Of a stretch of 64,000 nt of DNA, positions 8,958-18,519 are shown in pieces. A program made the position numbers and the translations under genes. Origin of the DNA: an uncultured Bacteroidales bacterium (GTDB lineage Bacteria > Bacteroidota > Bacteroidia > Bacteroidales > P3); assembly GCA_947167075.1 (NCBI GenBank), contig CAMVGR010000010.1, positions 1 to 64,000 on the forward strand, in the 5' to 3' direction. The notes beneath the pieces are model-generated. The model had not been told where the DNA came from and did no database searches. It worked only from the letters and a program-made list of their open reading frames with translations. The stretch's first letter is position 1. Each line of letters starts with the position of its first letter.

Positions 8958-10673
8958 TTATTCGGTGCGGAAGTTGGGGAGGTCGGCTTCGGTAAAGTGC
9001 ATCACGTAGTATGACTTAGCACATACATCCTCTTCGGTCATCCGTACATAGACGTTGGCACTCTTACCAAACATCCCGGGGGCACGGTTGGCATCGTCGA
9101 TGATGAGAAGGCTCATGATGATTTCTGCGGTCATGTCGTAGAGGCGACGTGCCAAGAAATCGTGTACCTCCTGGCTGTTCTGCTCTTTCACGTAGTTGAC
9201 AGCCTTTTCGTAGAGGTCTACCAGCTGCACCACACGATTCTTGAGCGACAGGAGCTCGGGCGACTGCACGTTAAGGCCCTCTGCCATATCCTTAATCACC
9301 TGCAGGTAGGTGCCATTGGTGACATAGCGGATGGCTGCCACCACTTGCAGTTGGGTGGTGCCTTCGTAGATGGAGAAAATGCGGGCATCGCGATAGAGCC
9401 GTTGGCTCTTGTATTCCATGATGAATCCCGAACCGCCATGAATGCTGATGGCATCGTAGGCGTTTTGTGTGGCATACTCGCTATTCATTCCCTTGGCAAG
9501 AGGAGTGAAAGCATCGGCCAGCTTGGAGTACTGTTTCATCTCTGCACGCTCTTCAGGACTGAGCTTGCGGAAGCGAGCGATGTCTTCTAGGCTCTTGTAG
9601 ATGTCCACATAGCGGGAAGTGCAATACAGCAGCGAGCGACCGGCATCCAGCTTGGCTTTCATGCGCGAGAGCATGTCGTAGACAGCGGGGAAGTTGATGA
9701 TTTTCTCACCAAACTGTGCTCTTTCGCGAGCATAGGCCAAACCTTCGTTATAGGCTTCCTGCTCCACACCTACGCTCTGTGCTGCAATGCCCAAGCGTGC
9801 TCCATTCATAAGAGCCATCACGTATTTGATGAGTCCCAACTTGCGGTCGCCGCATATTTCGGCCTTGGCGTTTTTGTAGGTGAGTTCGCATGTGGGCGAG
9901 CCGTGAATGCCCAGTTTGTGCTCGATGTGGCGTACATCGACACCACCGTTGCGCTTGTCGTAGATGAACATGGAGAGGCCGCGACCGTCTTTGGTTCCCT
10001 CTTCCGAACGGGCCAGAACGAGATGTATGTCAGAGTCGCCATTGGTGATGAAACGCTTCACACCGTTCAGTCGCCAGCACTGCTCTTTCTCGTCGTAGGT
10101 GGCTTTGAGCATGACTCGCTGCAGGTCGCTACCGGCATCGGGTTCGGTGAGGTCCATGCTCATGGTCTCGCCTGCACAGATACGTGGAATGTATTTGGCA
10201 CGCTGCTCTTCGGAACCGAATTCGTAGAGGGTGTCGATGCAGCTCTGAAGGCTCCAGATGTTTTGGAATCCGGCATCGGCGGCACTGATCACCTCGCTCA
10301 TCATGCTGAATATGGTCGAAGGAAGGTTCAATCCACCATATCGGCGAGGCATACTAACACCGTAGAGTCCGGCTTTGCGGGTGACATCCAGGTTCTCGAA
10401 CGTTTTGCTAGCATAGATCATACGGCCATTCTCGAGATGCGGACCTTCCAAGTCGACACTCTCCGAGTTGGGCTCGATCACATTGGCTGCCACATCGCCT
10501 GTAATGTCGAGGATTCGACGATAGTTCTCAATGGCATCCTCGTGGTCTACGGGAGCATAGTCATATTCGGCGGCATCTTTAAAGCCGTCTTCTTTCAGTT
10601 CCACCAAGTGCTTCATCAGCGGGTGAGAAAGGTGGAATTCAATCTCAGGATGATCGGTATAGTAGTTTGCCAT
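8958..10673 (-). CDS. Acyl-CoA dehydrogenase family protein
   Basis: 571 aa, MSMDLTEPDAGSDLQ, ATQNAYDAISIHGGSGF motifs; immediately downstream of etfA/etfB. Confidence 0.92.
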   Translation of the reverse strand: MANYYTDHPEIEFHLSHPLMKHLVELKEDGFKDAAEYDYAPVDHEDAIENYRRILDITGDVAANVIEPNSESVDLEGPHLENGRMIYASKTFENLDVTRKAGLYGVSMPRRYGGLNLPSTIFSMMSEVISAADAGFQNIWSLQSCIDTLYEFGSEEQRAKYIPRICAGETMSMDLTEPDAGSDLQRVMLKATYDEKEQCWRLNGVKRFITNGDSDIHLVLARSEEGTKDGRGLSMFIYDKRNGGVDVRHIEHKLGIHGSPTCELTYKNAKAEICGDRKLGLIKYVMALMNGARLGIAAQSVGVEQEAYNEGLAYARERAQFGEKIINFPAVYDMLSRMKAKLDAGRSLLYCTSRYVDIYKSLEDIARFRKLSPEERAEMKQYSKLADAFTPLAKGMNSEYATQNAYDAISIHGGSGFIMEYKSQRLYRDARIFSIYEGTTQLQVVAAIRYVTNGTYLQVIKDMAEGLNVQSPELLSLKNRVVQLVDLYEKAVNYVKEQNSQEVHDFLARRLYDMTAEIIMSLLIIDDANRAPGMFGKSANVYVRMTEEDVCAKSYYVMHFTEADLPNFRTE

Positions 10674-10675
10674 AA

Positions 10676-11698
10676 TTATTTGCTATTCTGTTTGTAATAC
10701 TTTATCAGCTTCGGAACCACCTCTTCCACTGTGCCATTGATGACATAGTCGGCTATCTTGTTGATAGGAGCGTCGGGGTCGCTGTTGATACTGATGATGA
10801 TTCCGCTGTCTTGCATACCAGCTATGTGTTGTATCTGTCCACTTATGCCGCATGCGATATACACTTTGGGGTGTACGGTGATGCCTGTTTGCCCGATTTG
10901 GCGGTCGTTGTCGATCCATCCGGCATCGACAGCTGCACGGCTGCCGCCCACTTCGCCATGGAGCACTTTCGCCAGCTCGAAGAGACTGTCGAATCCATCC
11001 TTGCTACCTACGCCATAGCCGCCGGCTACCACGATGGGAGCCCCTTTCAGGTTGTGCTTTGCTGCCTCCACATGGTGGTCGAGCACTTTCACAACAAATG
11101 CTTCGGCACTTACGTATTTGCTCACCTCGGGATAGACCACCTCTTTGCGGCAACTGCCCTCGTACAGTGCTTTCTGCATTACACCGCTACGCACTGTGGC
11201 CATCTGGGGACGATGGTCGGGATTGACAATCGTGGCCACTATATTGCCACCAAAGGCGGGACGAATCTGGTAGAGTAGGTTCTGGTATGTCTTGCCTGTC
11301 TTTTTGTCCTCGTAGGGGCCAATCTCCAGTTGGGTGCAGTCGGCGGTGAGTCCGCTGGTGAGACTGCTGGACACCCGTGGCCCTAGGTCTCGTCCGATCA
11401 CGGTGGCTCCCATCAGGCATATCTGGGGCTTCTCCTCGTGGAAGAGGTTGACCACAATGTCGGTGTGGGGTGCCGAGGTGTAAGGGAATAGGCCCTCGCC
11501 GTCGAAGACGTAGAGTTTATCCACTCCGTAGGGAAGGATCTGCTCTTCTACCTTGCCTCGTATGTTAGTGCCGATGGCCACGGCTTCGAGGTCTACTTGC
11601 AATTCGTTGGCCAGTTTTCTACCTTTGGTAAGAAGTTCTTGCGACACCTCGCGTACTTCGGTGCCTTCAAGTTCTATGTATACAAACACACTGTTCAT
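10676..11698 (-). CDS. etfA: Electron transfer flavoprotein subunit alpha
   Basis: 340 aa; C-terminal FAD motif GGSRAAVDAGWIDNDRQIGQTG...IACGISGQIQHIAGMQDSGIIISINSDPDAPI. Confidence 0.95.
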   Translation of the reverse strand: MNSVFVYIELEGTEVREVSQELLTKGRKLANELQVDLEAVAIGTNIRGKVEEQILPYGVDKLYVFDGEGLFPYTSAPHTDIVVNLFHEEKPQICLMGATVIGRDLGPRVSSSLTSGLTADCTQLEIGPYEDKKTGKTYQNLLYQIRPAFGGNIVATIVNPDHRPQMATVRSGVMQKALYEGSCRKEVVYPEVSKYVSAEAFVVKVLDHHVEAAKHNLKGAPIVVAGGYGVGSKDGFDSLFELAKVLHGEVGGSRAAVDAGWIDNDRQIGQTGITVHPKVYIACGISGQIQHIAGMQDSGIIISINSDPDAPINKIADYVINGTVEEVVPKLIKYYKQNSK

Positions 11699-11699
11699 G

Positions 11700-12569
11700 C
11701 TATCCGATGATTTTCTCGTTCAACAATTCGGTAATAAGGCTGTTGATGTCGTTGTCGCTTGCACTGAGTGTTTTGCTCTCCTTGGCTTGGAAGGCGATGC
11801 TTTGCACTTCTTTCACCTTGGTGGGCGAGCCGCTCATGCCGCATTGGTTGGCATCGCCGTCGACGTCTGCCATGCTCCATTGCGTCAGCGTCAAGTATGG
11901 GCGCTCGGCTCGCAGTGCTTTGCGGGGGTCGTCGTCGGTCACTTCGAGAGGACAGGCGGCGTGTTTATACTTCATCACCAGCTTGGCATTGGCGGGGCGG
12001 CATTCGGCTGCAGATCCATTGACGGTGACAACCAGAGGCAGGGGTGCCTCGACCACCTCCACACCTCCGTCGATCATGCGGCGGATGGTGGCTTTCTTGT
12101 TTTCTATCTTAAGTATCTCTTCGGCATAGGTCACTTGATTCAGGCCCAGCTTTTGAGCCACCTGGGGACCTACCTGAGCGGTGTCGCCGTCGATGGCTTG
12201 GCGACCACCGATGACGAGGTCTACGTTGCCAATCTTGCGTATGGCAGTGGCTAGGGCGTAACTAGTGGCCAGTGTGTCGGCACCAGCAAAGAGACGGTCG
12301 GTAAGCAACCAGCCGGTGTCAGCACCACGGTAGAGACCTTCGCGGATTATCTCTCCGGCACGTGGTGGTCCCATCGTAAGTATACCTACCTCCACATCGG
12401 GATGCTGTTCTTTGATACGAAGTGCTTGTTCGAGAGCATTTAAATCTTCTGGGTTGAAAATAGCGGGCAGAGCAGCACGGTTCACGGTGCCTTCGGCCGT
12501 CATGGCATCTTTGCCAACATTCCTTGTATCAGGTACTTGTTTGGCAAGTACAACAATTTTAAGGCTCAT
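11700..12569 (-). CDS. etfB: Electron transfer flavoprotein subunit beta
   Basis: Start set at MSLKIVVLAKQVPDTRNVGKDAM; the ORF-track start at 12644 precedes this. ETF beta family. Confidence 0.93.
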   Translation of the reverse strand: MSLKIVVLAKQVPDTRNVGKDAMTAEGTVNRAALPAIFNPEDLNALEQALRIKEQHPDVEVGILTMGPPRAGEIIREGLYRGADTGWLLTDRLFAGADTLATSYALATAIRKIGNVDLVIGGRQAIDGDTAQVGPQVAQKLGLNQVTYAEEILKIENKKATIRRMIDGGVEVVEAPLPLVVTVNGSAAECRPANAKLVMKYKHAACPLEVTDDDPRKALRAERPYLTLTQWSMADVDGDANQCGMSGSPTKVKEVQSIAFQAKESKTLSASDNDINSLITELLNEKIIG

Positions 12570-12621
12570 ATCTTTCGTTTTGTTTGAATTGCAAAAATAC
12601 GTTAAATTCCCGACATGTATA

Positions 12622-12648
12622 AAAAAAAGTGCCCTTTCGGACACTTTT
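12622..12648 (-). terminator. Terminator of the WG-repeat gene
   Basis: Minus strand aagtgtccgaaagggcactttttttt. Confidence 0.65.
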
Positions 12649-12671
12649 TAACGTTTGAGAGGTTGTTTCTG

Positions 12672-13790
12672 TCAGTCCTCCGGTGCATTGTCGGTACGTA
12701 TCAGGCGGAAATTCTCGTCATAATAGTCGATTTTGCCATCGAAACGCTCCATTGCGGGGCTTCCGTTCCAGAGACTTTTGTATTTGAGCGGGATCACCAG
12801 GGTGCCGGTCTCGCGGCTCACATACCCATAGTTCCTGCCGTCCTTGCTCACCACCCATCCGTAGGCGTGGGCTTTGCAACTCACATATTCGAAGGACTCC
12901 GACACCCGGCCGCCGTTGATGCTCACAAAGCCAACTTTTCCATTCTTCTCGAAGGGCACGAACTCCTGGTGGTGGTACACCTCGTCGCGGTTTTCGTCGT
13001 AGATGAAGGGAATACGCACCTGCCCTTTGTAGTTGACGGCGCCAGCATACACTTTGCCATCGGCCTCCTGCTTGTAGAGGAACATCACGTCGTCATTGGG
13101 ATAGCAGTTGCCGACGATGGGATTGGTGTTGAACTGGCCGTATCGTGGCGGCAACACTTGCCGTCCGGTGCCGTCGATGAGGCCCCAGCGGTAGTAGTCC
13201 TTTTCGTCGAAGGTGATTTTGGCGTGCGAGTGGTGGGCATTCTCGTTCAGCGATGCGTAGCGTGGCACCTCGGTGACGGCGTAGAGGCCGTTGCCTGCTT
13301 CCGACCATCCAGTGTACACTTTCCGGTTCACTGCCAATAACTTGAGCTGCAGCAGCATCGTGGCAGGGTCGTAGGAATAGGTGCGCCTGTCGTTGGTGTA
13401 TTGTGCCAGTGCCTCCTGCTTTTGCCTTTCAAACTCCTTCATCGCTTCGTCCATCTGCGCCAGTAGTTGCGGGTTGTCCCTTAAATTTTCCCGCGCCTCT
13501 TTTAGGTTCTTTTCAATCTCCAACAGATGGTCGGGCAGCGTCTGGTTGATGTTCACCTGCAGCACTTCTTCCATCAGCGTACTCAACTGGTCGAAGAGCT
13601 CGCGGTTTTTCTCCATCGTCTCATCGGTGAAGAGCATATACTGCAGCAGAGCGTTGTCCTCGTCTGTGCCGCCGGTGGCGGCGAAGTGTATCCACGATAG
13701 GTCGACCCAAGACGGATTTTCAACCGCTTCTTGGGCGTGGGAAATGGCGCATTGCGCAATGAGCGCAAGGCAGAACAATATTTTCTTCAT
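12672..13790 (-). CDS. WG (KWG) repeat-containing secreted protein
   Basis: 372 aa, signal peptide, repeated (W)GLIDGTGRQVLPPRY / VGFVSINGGRVSESFEY / YGYVSRETGTLVIPLKY units. Confidence 0.75.
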   Translation of the reverse strand: MKKILFCLALIAQCAISHAQEAVENPSWVDLSWIHFAATGGTDEDNALLQYMLFTDETMEKNRELFDQLSTLMEEVLQVNINQTLPDHLLEIEKNLKEARENLRDNPQLLAQMDEAMKEFERQKQEALAQYTNDRRTYSYDPATMLLQLKLLAVNRKVYTGWSEAGNGLYAVTEVPRYASLNENAHHSHAKITFDEKDYYRWGLIDGTGRQVLPPRYGQFNTNPIVGNCYPNDDVMFLYKQEADGKVYAGAVNYKGQVRIPFIYDENRDEVYHHQEFVPFEKNGKVGFVSINGGRVSESFEYVSCKAHAYGWVVSKDGRNYGYVSRETGTLVIPLKYKSLWNGSPAMERFDGKIDYYDENFRLIRTDNAPED

Positions 13791-13815
13791 ATCCGCAAAG
13801 AGCTGTAATCCGATA

Positions 13816-14895
13816 CTATTTCTTTACAAATTCCACGCGGCGGTTCTTGGCGCGGCCCTCCTCGGTGGTGTTGGGGGCGATGGGGGAGTGCGAGCCCTTG
13901 CCCACAGCCGTGAGGCGCCCCTTGTCGATGCCCTGTTTCACCAATGCCGCCACAATTGCCTCGGCGCGCTTCTGGGAGAGCGGGTCGTTGACGGCGTCGG
14001 AGCCGGTGTTGTCGCAATGGCCTTGCACCTCGAAGCTGAGGTCGGGATGCTCCTGCATGAGCTTGGCCACGCGGTTGATTTCGATAACGGATTCAGGCTT
14101 GAGGTCGGCTTTGCCCGTCTCGAAGGTGATGGCGTAAGAGACGATTTTGCCGTCGGTGGTCAGGCGGTCGTAGAGGGGCACGGCGCCTTTGCAGATACGA
14201 ACGTTCTTGATGAAGAAGCGGTCTTTCTCTTCGCAGTTGGAGATGGACACCAGCTTTATGCGGGTGGGACGCGCCACATTGGGGAGGTTTATCAGACGGG
14301 TGCCGTTGACATAGTATTTAAAGGCGCGCTTGTTGAACGAGGCGGACACATGGAGCCAGGTGTTGGCCTTGATGAGAGGGTCGAGGAGTTCGCCTTTGGC
14401 GCTGCCTTCGCGGCTATCGCCCGTCGGGGGCTGGAAAGTGTAGACGAGAGCGGCGTGGTCGCCCTCGTTGGGAGTGTTGTTGACGGCGGGGTTGAGGTCC
14501 ACACGGACGATGCCGTCGGGGTATTCTTCCGAGTAGAGATCCAGACGAAGCCAGTCGTTATCGCTGAAGCCTAGGGTGGCGTTCGACCATACGTCGAACT
14601 CGACGGTGAATTCCTCGGGCAGGTAGTTGGCTTGCTTCATCAGCGGGCCGATTTCGCTGTACCAGCCGGAGAGTTTGATGGCCTGAGCCCCTTTGTGGTT
14701 GACGATTTCGCACTCCTCGCCGGCAAGGAAGTCCCAATGCGACGGGAATTCGCCCAGTTTTTCCTTCTCTACAGGGTCGTCGAAGATGATTTCGTCGCCG
14801 GGAACGAAGTCACTCTTAGCGTAGTTGGTTTCCTGCGCATTTACAGCCATTCCGGCGAACAGCAGCATCGCCGCAGCGAATAATGATTTCTTCAT
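13816..14895 (-). CDS. OmpA family protein with signal peptide
   Basis: 359 aa; C-terminal OmpA domain ITFETGKADLKPESVIEINRVAKLMQEHPDLSFEVQGHCDNTGSD...AVGKGSHSPIAPNTTEEGRAKNRRVEF. Confidence 0.88.
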   Translation of the reverse strand: MKKSLFAAAMLLFAGMAVNAQETNYAKSDFVPGDEIIFDDPVEKEKLGEFPSHWDFLAGEECEIVNHKGAQAIKLSGWYSEIGPLMKQANYLPEEFTVEFDVWSNATLGFSDNDWLRLDLYSEEYPDGIVRVDLNPAVNNTPNEGDHAALVYTFQPPTGDSREGSAKGELLDPLIKANTWLHVSASFNKRAFKYYVNGTRLINLPNVARPTRIKLVSISNCEEKDRFFIKNVRICKGAVPLYDRLTTDGKIVSYAITFETGKADLKPESVIEINRVAKLMQEHPDLSFEVQGHCDNTGSDAVNDPLSQKRAEAIVAALVKQGIDKGRLTAVGKGSHSPIAPNTTEEGRAKNRRVEFVKK

Positions 14896-15084
14896 ATTGA
14901 TGATTTTTTAATTTTATTCGGGTTTTCGAATTGCAAAGATACAAACATTTTTCAATATAGTAACTAAAATTTTCCACAAGAGCGATTGTTTAACATTTCA
15001 CGGCCTGTACGTCCCTCAGCAATTACTCGCCATAAGAAGCCATTCAAGCAAGATAAAAGACTACTTATGTACATCTTTTTCCTT

Positions 15085-15232
15085 ATGCTTCGACTACCTT
15101 TCTCTTACTTGAATAATGGATGACTAGGAGAAGGGTAGGAGATGAGTAAGAGATGAGTAAGAGATGGTCGGTCTAGATTGTTTATATACAGGCATTTGCG
15201 AAAGTAGGAAAAATGGCACTTTTTGCACAAAA
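15085..15232 (-). repeat. Intergenic repeat element family A, copy A2 (minus orientation)
   Basis: Minus-strand units catctcttact (15156-15166 and 15145-15155), catctcctacc (15134-15144); inverted unit at 15101-15110 (tctcttactt on +); leader cgcaaatgcctgta exactly 20 nt before the array. Confidence 0.8.
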
Positions 15233-15258
15233 AAAGACACCCCGAAGGGTGTCCCTAC
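15230..15258 (-). terminator. Terminator of the nitroreductase/fab operon
   Basis: Minus strand gggacacccttcggggtgtcttttttt. Confidence 0.75.
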
Positions 15259-15290
15259 AAAATGAAAAAATCGGTAATTTCTTTTGGTTT

Positions 15291-16040
15291 CTAGAAGTCC
15301 CACATGCCGCTGTCCTTCAGGAAATTGAGCAGGTCGCGGCTGACGCTTTCGTTCATCGAACGAGGGTAGCGTTTGGTGGTGAATATCTCGCAGTAGTTGC
15401 GAGTGCCGTTCTCTTCTACCATGCGACGGTTGAAGGGGTCGTTGTCGCGCACACGATGGGTGGCGGCGAGTTCGTCGTCGGTAGGCACGTGGTAGGTTTC
15501 GTGGTGCACGATGGCATCCAGACCGAGGCGTTCGCTGCGACGGGGCTCTTCTTCGGGGTAGCCCATGGCGATGGCGATGACGGGCACCACTCCCTTGGGG
15601 CAATTCAGCAGTTCGGCAATCTGGCGTGTGTTGTAGTTGACTGTGCCAAGATAGCAGAATCCGAGGCCACGCGATTCGGCAGCGACGCAGATGTTCTGTG
15701 CGCAGAGCGAGGCATCGACGAGGGCCGAGGTGAACCACAGCAGGTTGCCGTAGGGCTCGTCGCACTGGTTGATGCGGCAGTATTGGTGGTAGCGAGCCAC
15801 GTCGGTGCAGATGGTGAGCCAGACGGGGGCCGAGGCACACTGTCCGAAGTGGAGCTTGCAGAGCTCGCTGCGGAGGGGCTCCTGCCGGGTGACGATGACG
15901 CTGTAGAGCTGCATGTTGCCGGTGTTGGAGGCACGCAGGCCGCATTGCAGCAGCTCGTCGAGCAGGGCGGGGGCTATGGCTTCGGAGGTGAACTGACGCA
16001 CCGAGCGGTGGGCCAGTAGCGATTTCTGGATGCTGTTCAT
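15291..16040 (-). CDS. Nitroreductase family protein
   Basis: MNSIQKSLLAHRSVRQFTSEAIAPALLDELLQCGLRASNTGNMQLYSVIVTRQ. The ORF-track extension to 16424 is the shadow frame of fabG. Confidence 0.88.
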   Translation of the reverse strand: MNSIQKSLLAHRSVRQFTSEAIAPALLDELLQCGLRASNTGNMQLYSVIVTRQEPLRSELCKLHFGQCASAPVWLTICTDVARYHQYCRINQCDEPYGNLLWFTSALVDASLCAQNICVAAESRGLGFCYLGTVNYNTRQIAELLNCPKGVVPVIAIAMGYPEEEPRRSERLGLDAIVHHETYHVPTDDELAATHRVRDNDPFNRRMVEENGTRNYCEIFTTKRYPRSMNESVSRDLLNFLKDSGMWDF

Positions 16041-16042
16041 GG

Positions 16043-16789
16043 CTAGAGCGATATACCTCCGTCGACGCAGATCACTTGTCCGGTGATGTATTCGCTGAGG
16101 TCTGATGCCAGGAAGAGCGACGTGCGGGCGATGTCGAGCTCGGTGCCGCCGCGATGCAGCGGGATGTTCTCGAGCCATTTCTTGCGGGCGTCGTCGGGCA
16201 GGGCCAGGGTCATGGCCGTCTCGATGAATCCCGGAGCGATGGCGTTGCAGCGTATGCCGCGCGAGCCCAGCTCTTTGGCAAGGCTCTTGCTGAAGCCGAT
16301 GATGCCGGCTTTGGAGGCGGAATAGTTGCACTGGCCTGCGTTGCCGATCACACCCACCACCGACGAGGTGTTGATGATGGAGCCGGAGCGCTGCTTGAGC
16401 ATCATGGGTGCAAAGGCTTTGCAATAGTTGAACACGGAGCGGAGGTTGACTTCGAGCACGAGGTCCCAGTCTTTGGGGGTCATGCGGAGCAGGAGGGTGT
16501 CGCGGGTGATGCCGGCGTTGTTGACCAGCACATCGAGCCTACCAAACTCCTTCTGCACCTGCTCGGCGACGGCCACTGTCTGTTCGTAGTCGGCGGCGTT
16601 GGAGGCGATGAAGGTGCTCTTGGGAGCCTGCTGCTGCAGTTCGGCCAGCAGTTCGCGGCTGGCATCGTTCTCCTGCAGGTCTGTGAAAATCACTGTGGCA
16701 CCGTTCTCTGCAAAGAGTTGGGCGGTGCGTTTGCCTATTCCTCTGGATGCGCCCGTGATGAGGGCTGTTTTGTTTTCTAGAAGTTTCAT
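16043..16789 (-). CDS. fabG: 3-oxoacyl-ACP reductase FabG (SDR)
   Basis: 248 aa; TGASRGIG, NNAG, YSASKAGI motifs; located in a fab cluster. Confidence 0.93.
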   Translation of the reverse strand: MKLLENKTALITGASRGIGKRTAQLFAENGATVIFTDLQENDASRELLAELQQQAPKSTFIASNAADYEQTVAVAEQVQKEFGRLDVLVNNAGITRDTLLLRMTPKDWDLVLEVNLRSVFNYCKAFAPMMLKQRSGSIINTSSVVGVIGNAGQCNYSASKAGIIGFSKSLAKELGSRGIRCNAIAPGFIETAMTLALPDDARKKWLENIPLHRGGTELDIARTSLFLASDLSEYITGQVICVDGGISL

Positions 16790-17220
16790 TGTGCTTTAGG
16801 ATTATCGATTAATGCAAATGTTAATTCGCCGGAGCAACACACCTTGCCGTTCACGCTGGCCTTGGCATCGACGAAGAAGATCATTCCCCGACGGCTAGTG
16901 ATGTGAGCGTGGATTTCCATGGTGTCGCCCGGGCGTACGGGCTGGCGGAAGCGCACATTGTTGATGCCGCTGTAGAGCGGAGTGCGGCCCACCAATTCGT
17001 CTCTCACCAGAATGCACGACGACTGTGCCATGATCTCGCACTGGATCACCCCAGGCACCACGGGGTTGCCGGGGAAGTGTCCCTGCAGGAAGAATTCGTC
17101 GCCACGCACATGATAGTGAGCGATGGCCTCCCCGTCCTCCATCACCACGTCGTCGATGAGCAGCATGGGTTCGCGGTGGGGCAGGAAGGTCTTGATTTCG
17201 TTGCGGTCTAGAACATTCAT
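16786..17220 (-). CDS. fabZ: 3-hydroxyacyl-ACP dehydratase FabZ-like
   Basis: 144 aa; LPHREPMLLID, GHFPGNPVVPGVIQCEIMAQ hot-dog motif. Confidence 0.88.
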   Translation of the reverse strand: MNVLDRNEIKTFLPHREPMLLIDDVVMEDGEAIAHYHVRGDEFFLQGHFPGNPVVPGVIQCEIMAQSSCILVRDELVGRTPLYSGINNVRFRQPVRPGDTMEIHAHITSRRGMIFFVDAKASVNGKVCCSGELTFALIDNPKAQ

Positions 17221-17244
17221 TATTATAGATATTATGATTATGTT

Positions 17245-18483
17245 TTATACACGTCTCAGGGCTACGCTGGCATTGTTGCCACCGAATCCGAAGGTGTTGC
17301 TCAGGGCGAGGTCGGCCTGCCACTGGCGGGCGGTGTGCGGCGTGTAGTCGAGGTCGCATTCGGGGTCGGGCTCGTCGAGGTGGATGGTGGGCGGGATGAT
17401 GCCGTTCTTCAATGCCAGGGCACTGATGATGAGCTCGACGGCACCTGTGGCGCCAAGCATGTGTCCATGCATCGATTTGGTGCTGCTGATCACCACTTTG
17501 CGGGCTTCGTCTTCGCCGAAGGTGGTCTTGATGGCACGGGTTTCGCCCTTGTCGTTGAGGGGGGTGCCGGTGCCGTGGGCGTTGATGTATACCTTCTCGC
17601 CACTCTTGAAGCCGGCTTCGGCCAGTGCCAACTCCATGGCATGGGCGGCACCGCGACCTTCGGGGTGGGGGGCTGTGTAGTGGTGGGCATCACAGGTGTT
17701 GCCATAGCCGCACACCTCTGCATACAGCTTGGCTCCGCGGCGTTTGGCTAGCTCTTCGCTTTCAAGAATCAGAATGCCGCAGCCCTCGCCGAGCACAAAA
17801 CCTTTGCGTCGGGCATCGAAGGGGAGCGAGGCGGCCATGGGGTCGTCGGAAGTGGTGAGGGCTTTCATATTGGCAAAGCCACCCACAGCCATCTCGCAGA
17901 TGGCGGCCTCGGTGCCACCGGAGATCACGGCATCGGCACGGCCTTCGTGGATCAGGCGGTAGGCCTCGCCGACCGAGTGGGTGCCTGTGGCGCAAGCGGT
18001 GACGACGGGAATGTTGGGGCCCTGTGCGTTGTAGGTGATGGCCACATTGCCGCCGGCAATATTGCTGATCATTTCGGGAATGAATAGCGGTGAGATGCGG
18101 CGGAGGCCGTATTGCAGCTTGTTAGCATGCTCGCGTTCGAAGGTGGTGATGCCGCCGATGCCGCTACCGATGGCGGTGCCGAATCGACGAGGATCCACAT
18201 CTTCTCCCACCCGCAATCCGCTGTCTTGCATGGCTTGGGACGCTGCTGCCAAGGCATAGAGGGCGAATGTGTCGTTGTGACGTATCATCGACTTCTCGAT
18301 ACCATAGTCTTCGGGGTTGAATCCTTTGACCTCTGCCGCAATTTTCACCGGCAGGTTCTCGCGGTCGAGTTTGGTGATGAAGTCGATACCACATACACCG
18401 TTGATCACGCTATTCCATAGCGCTTCAGTATTGTTTCCAAGTGGGGTTATGCAGCCCACGCCTGTGATGAATACTCTGTTCAT
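17245..18483 (-). CDS. fabF: Beta-ketoacyl-ACP synthase II
   Basis: Start at MNRVFITGVGCITPLGNN; active-site TACATGTHSVGEAYRLI, NAHGTGTPLND, STKSMHGHMLGATGAVE. Confidence 0.95.
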   Translation of the reverse strand: MNRVFITGVGCITPLGNNTEALWNSVINGVCGIDFITKLDRENLPVKIAAEVKGFNPEDYGIEKSMIRHNDTFALYALAAASQAMQDSGLRVGEDVDPRRFGTAIGSGIGGITTFEREHANKLQYGLRRISPLFIPEMISNIAGGNVAITYNAQGPNIPVVTACATGTHSVGEAYRLIHEGRADAVISGGTEAAICEMAVGGFANMKALTTSDDPMAASLPFDARRKGFVLGEGCGILILESEELAKRRGAKLYAEVCGYGNTCDAHHYTAPHPEGRGAAHAMELALAEAGFKSGEKVYINAHGTGTPLNDKGETRAIKTTFGEDEARKVVISSTKSMHGHMLGATGAVELIISALALKNGIIPPTIHLDEPDPECDLDYTPHTARQWQADLALSNTFGFGGNNASVALRRV

Positions 18484-18519
18484 ATCCTTATATAAATAAT
18501 AATGTTTCAATTAATAATA

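Noticed and set aside
15291-16040. Nitroreductase as the missing enoyl-ACP reductase of the fab cluster
   Set aside because: Adjacency alone; the nitroreductase fold is not an established enoyl reductase and no sequence evidence supports it.
16041-16424. N-terminal extension of the nitroreductase ORF
   Set aside because: Overlaps fabG in another frame, with R/H/Q-rich nonsense sequence; the real start is MNSIQKSLLAHR at 16040.
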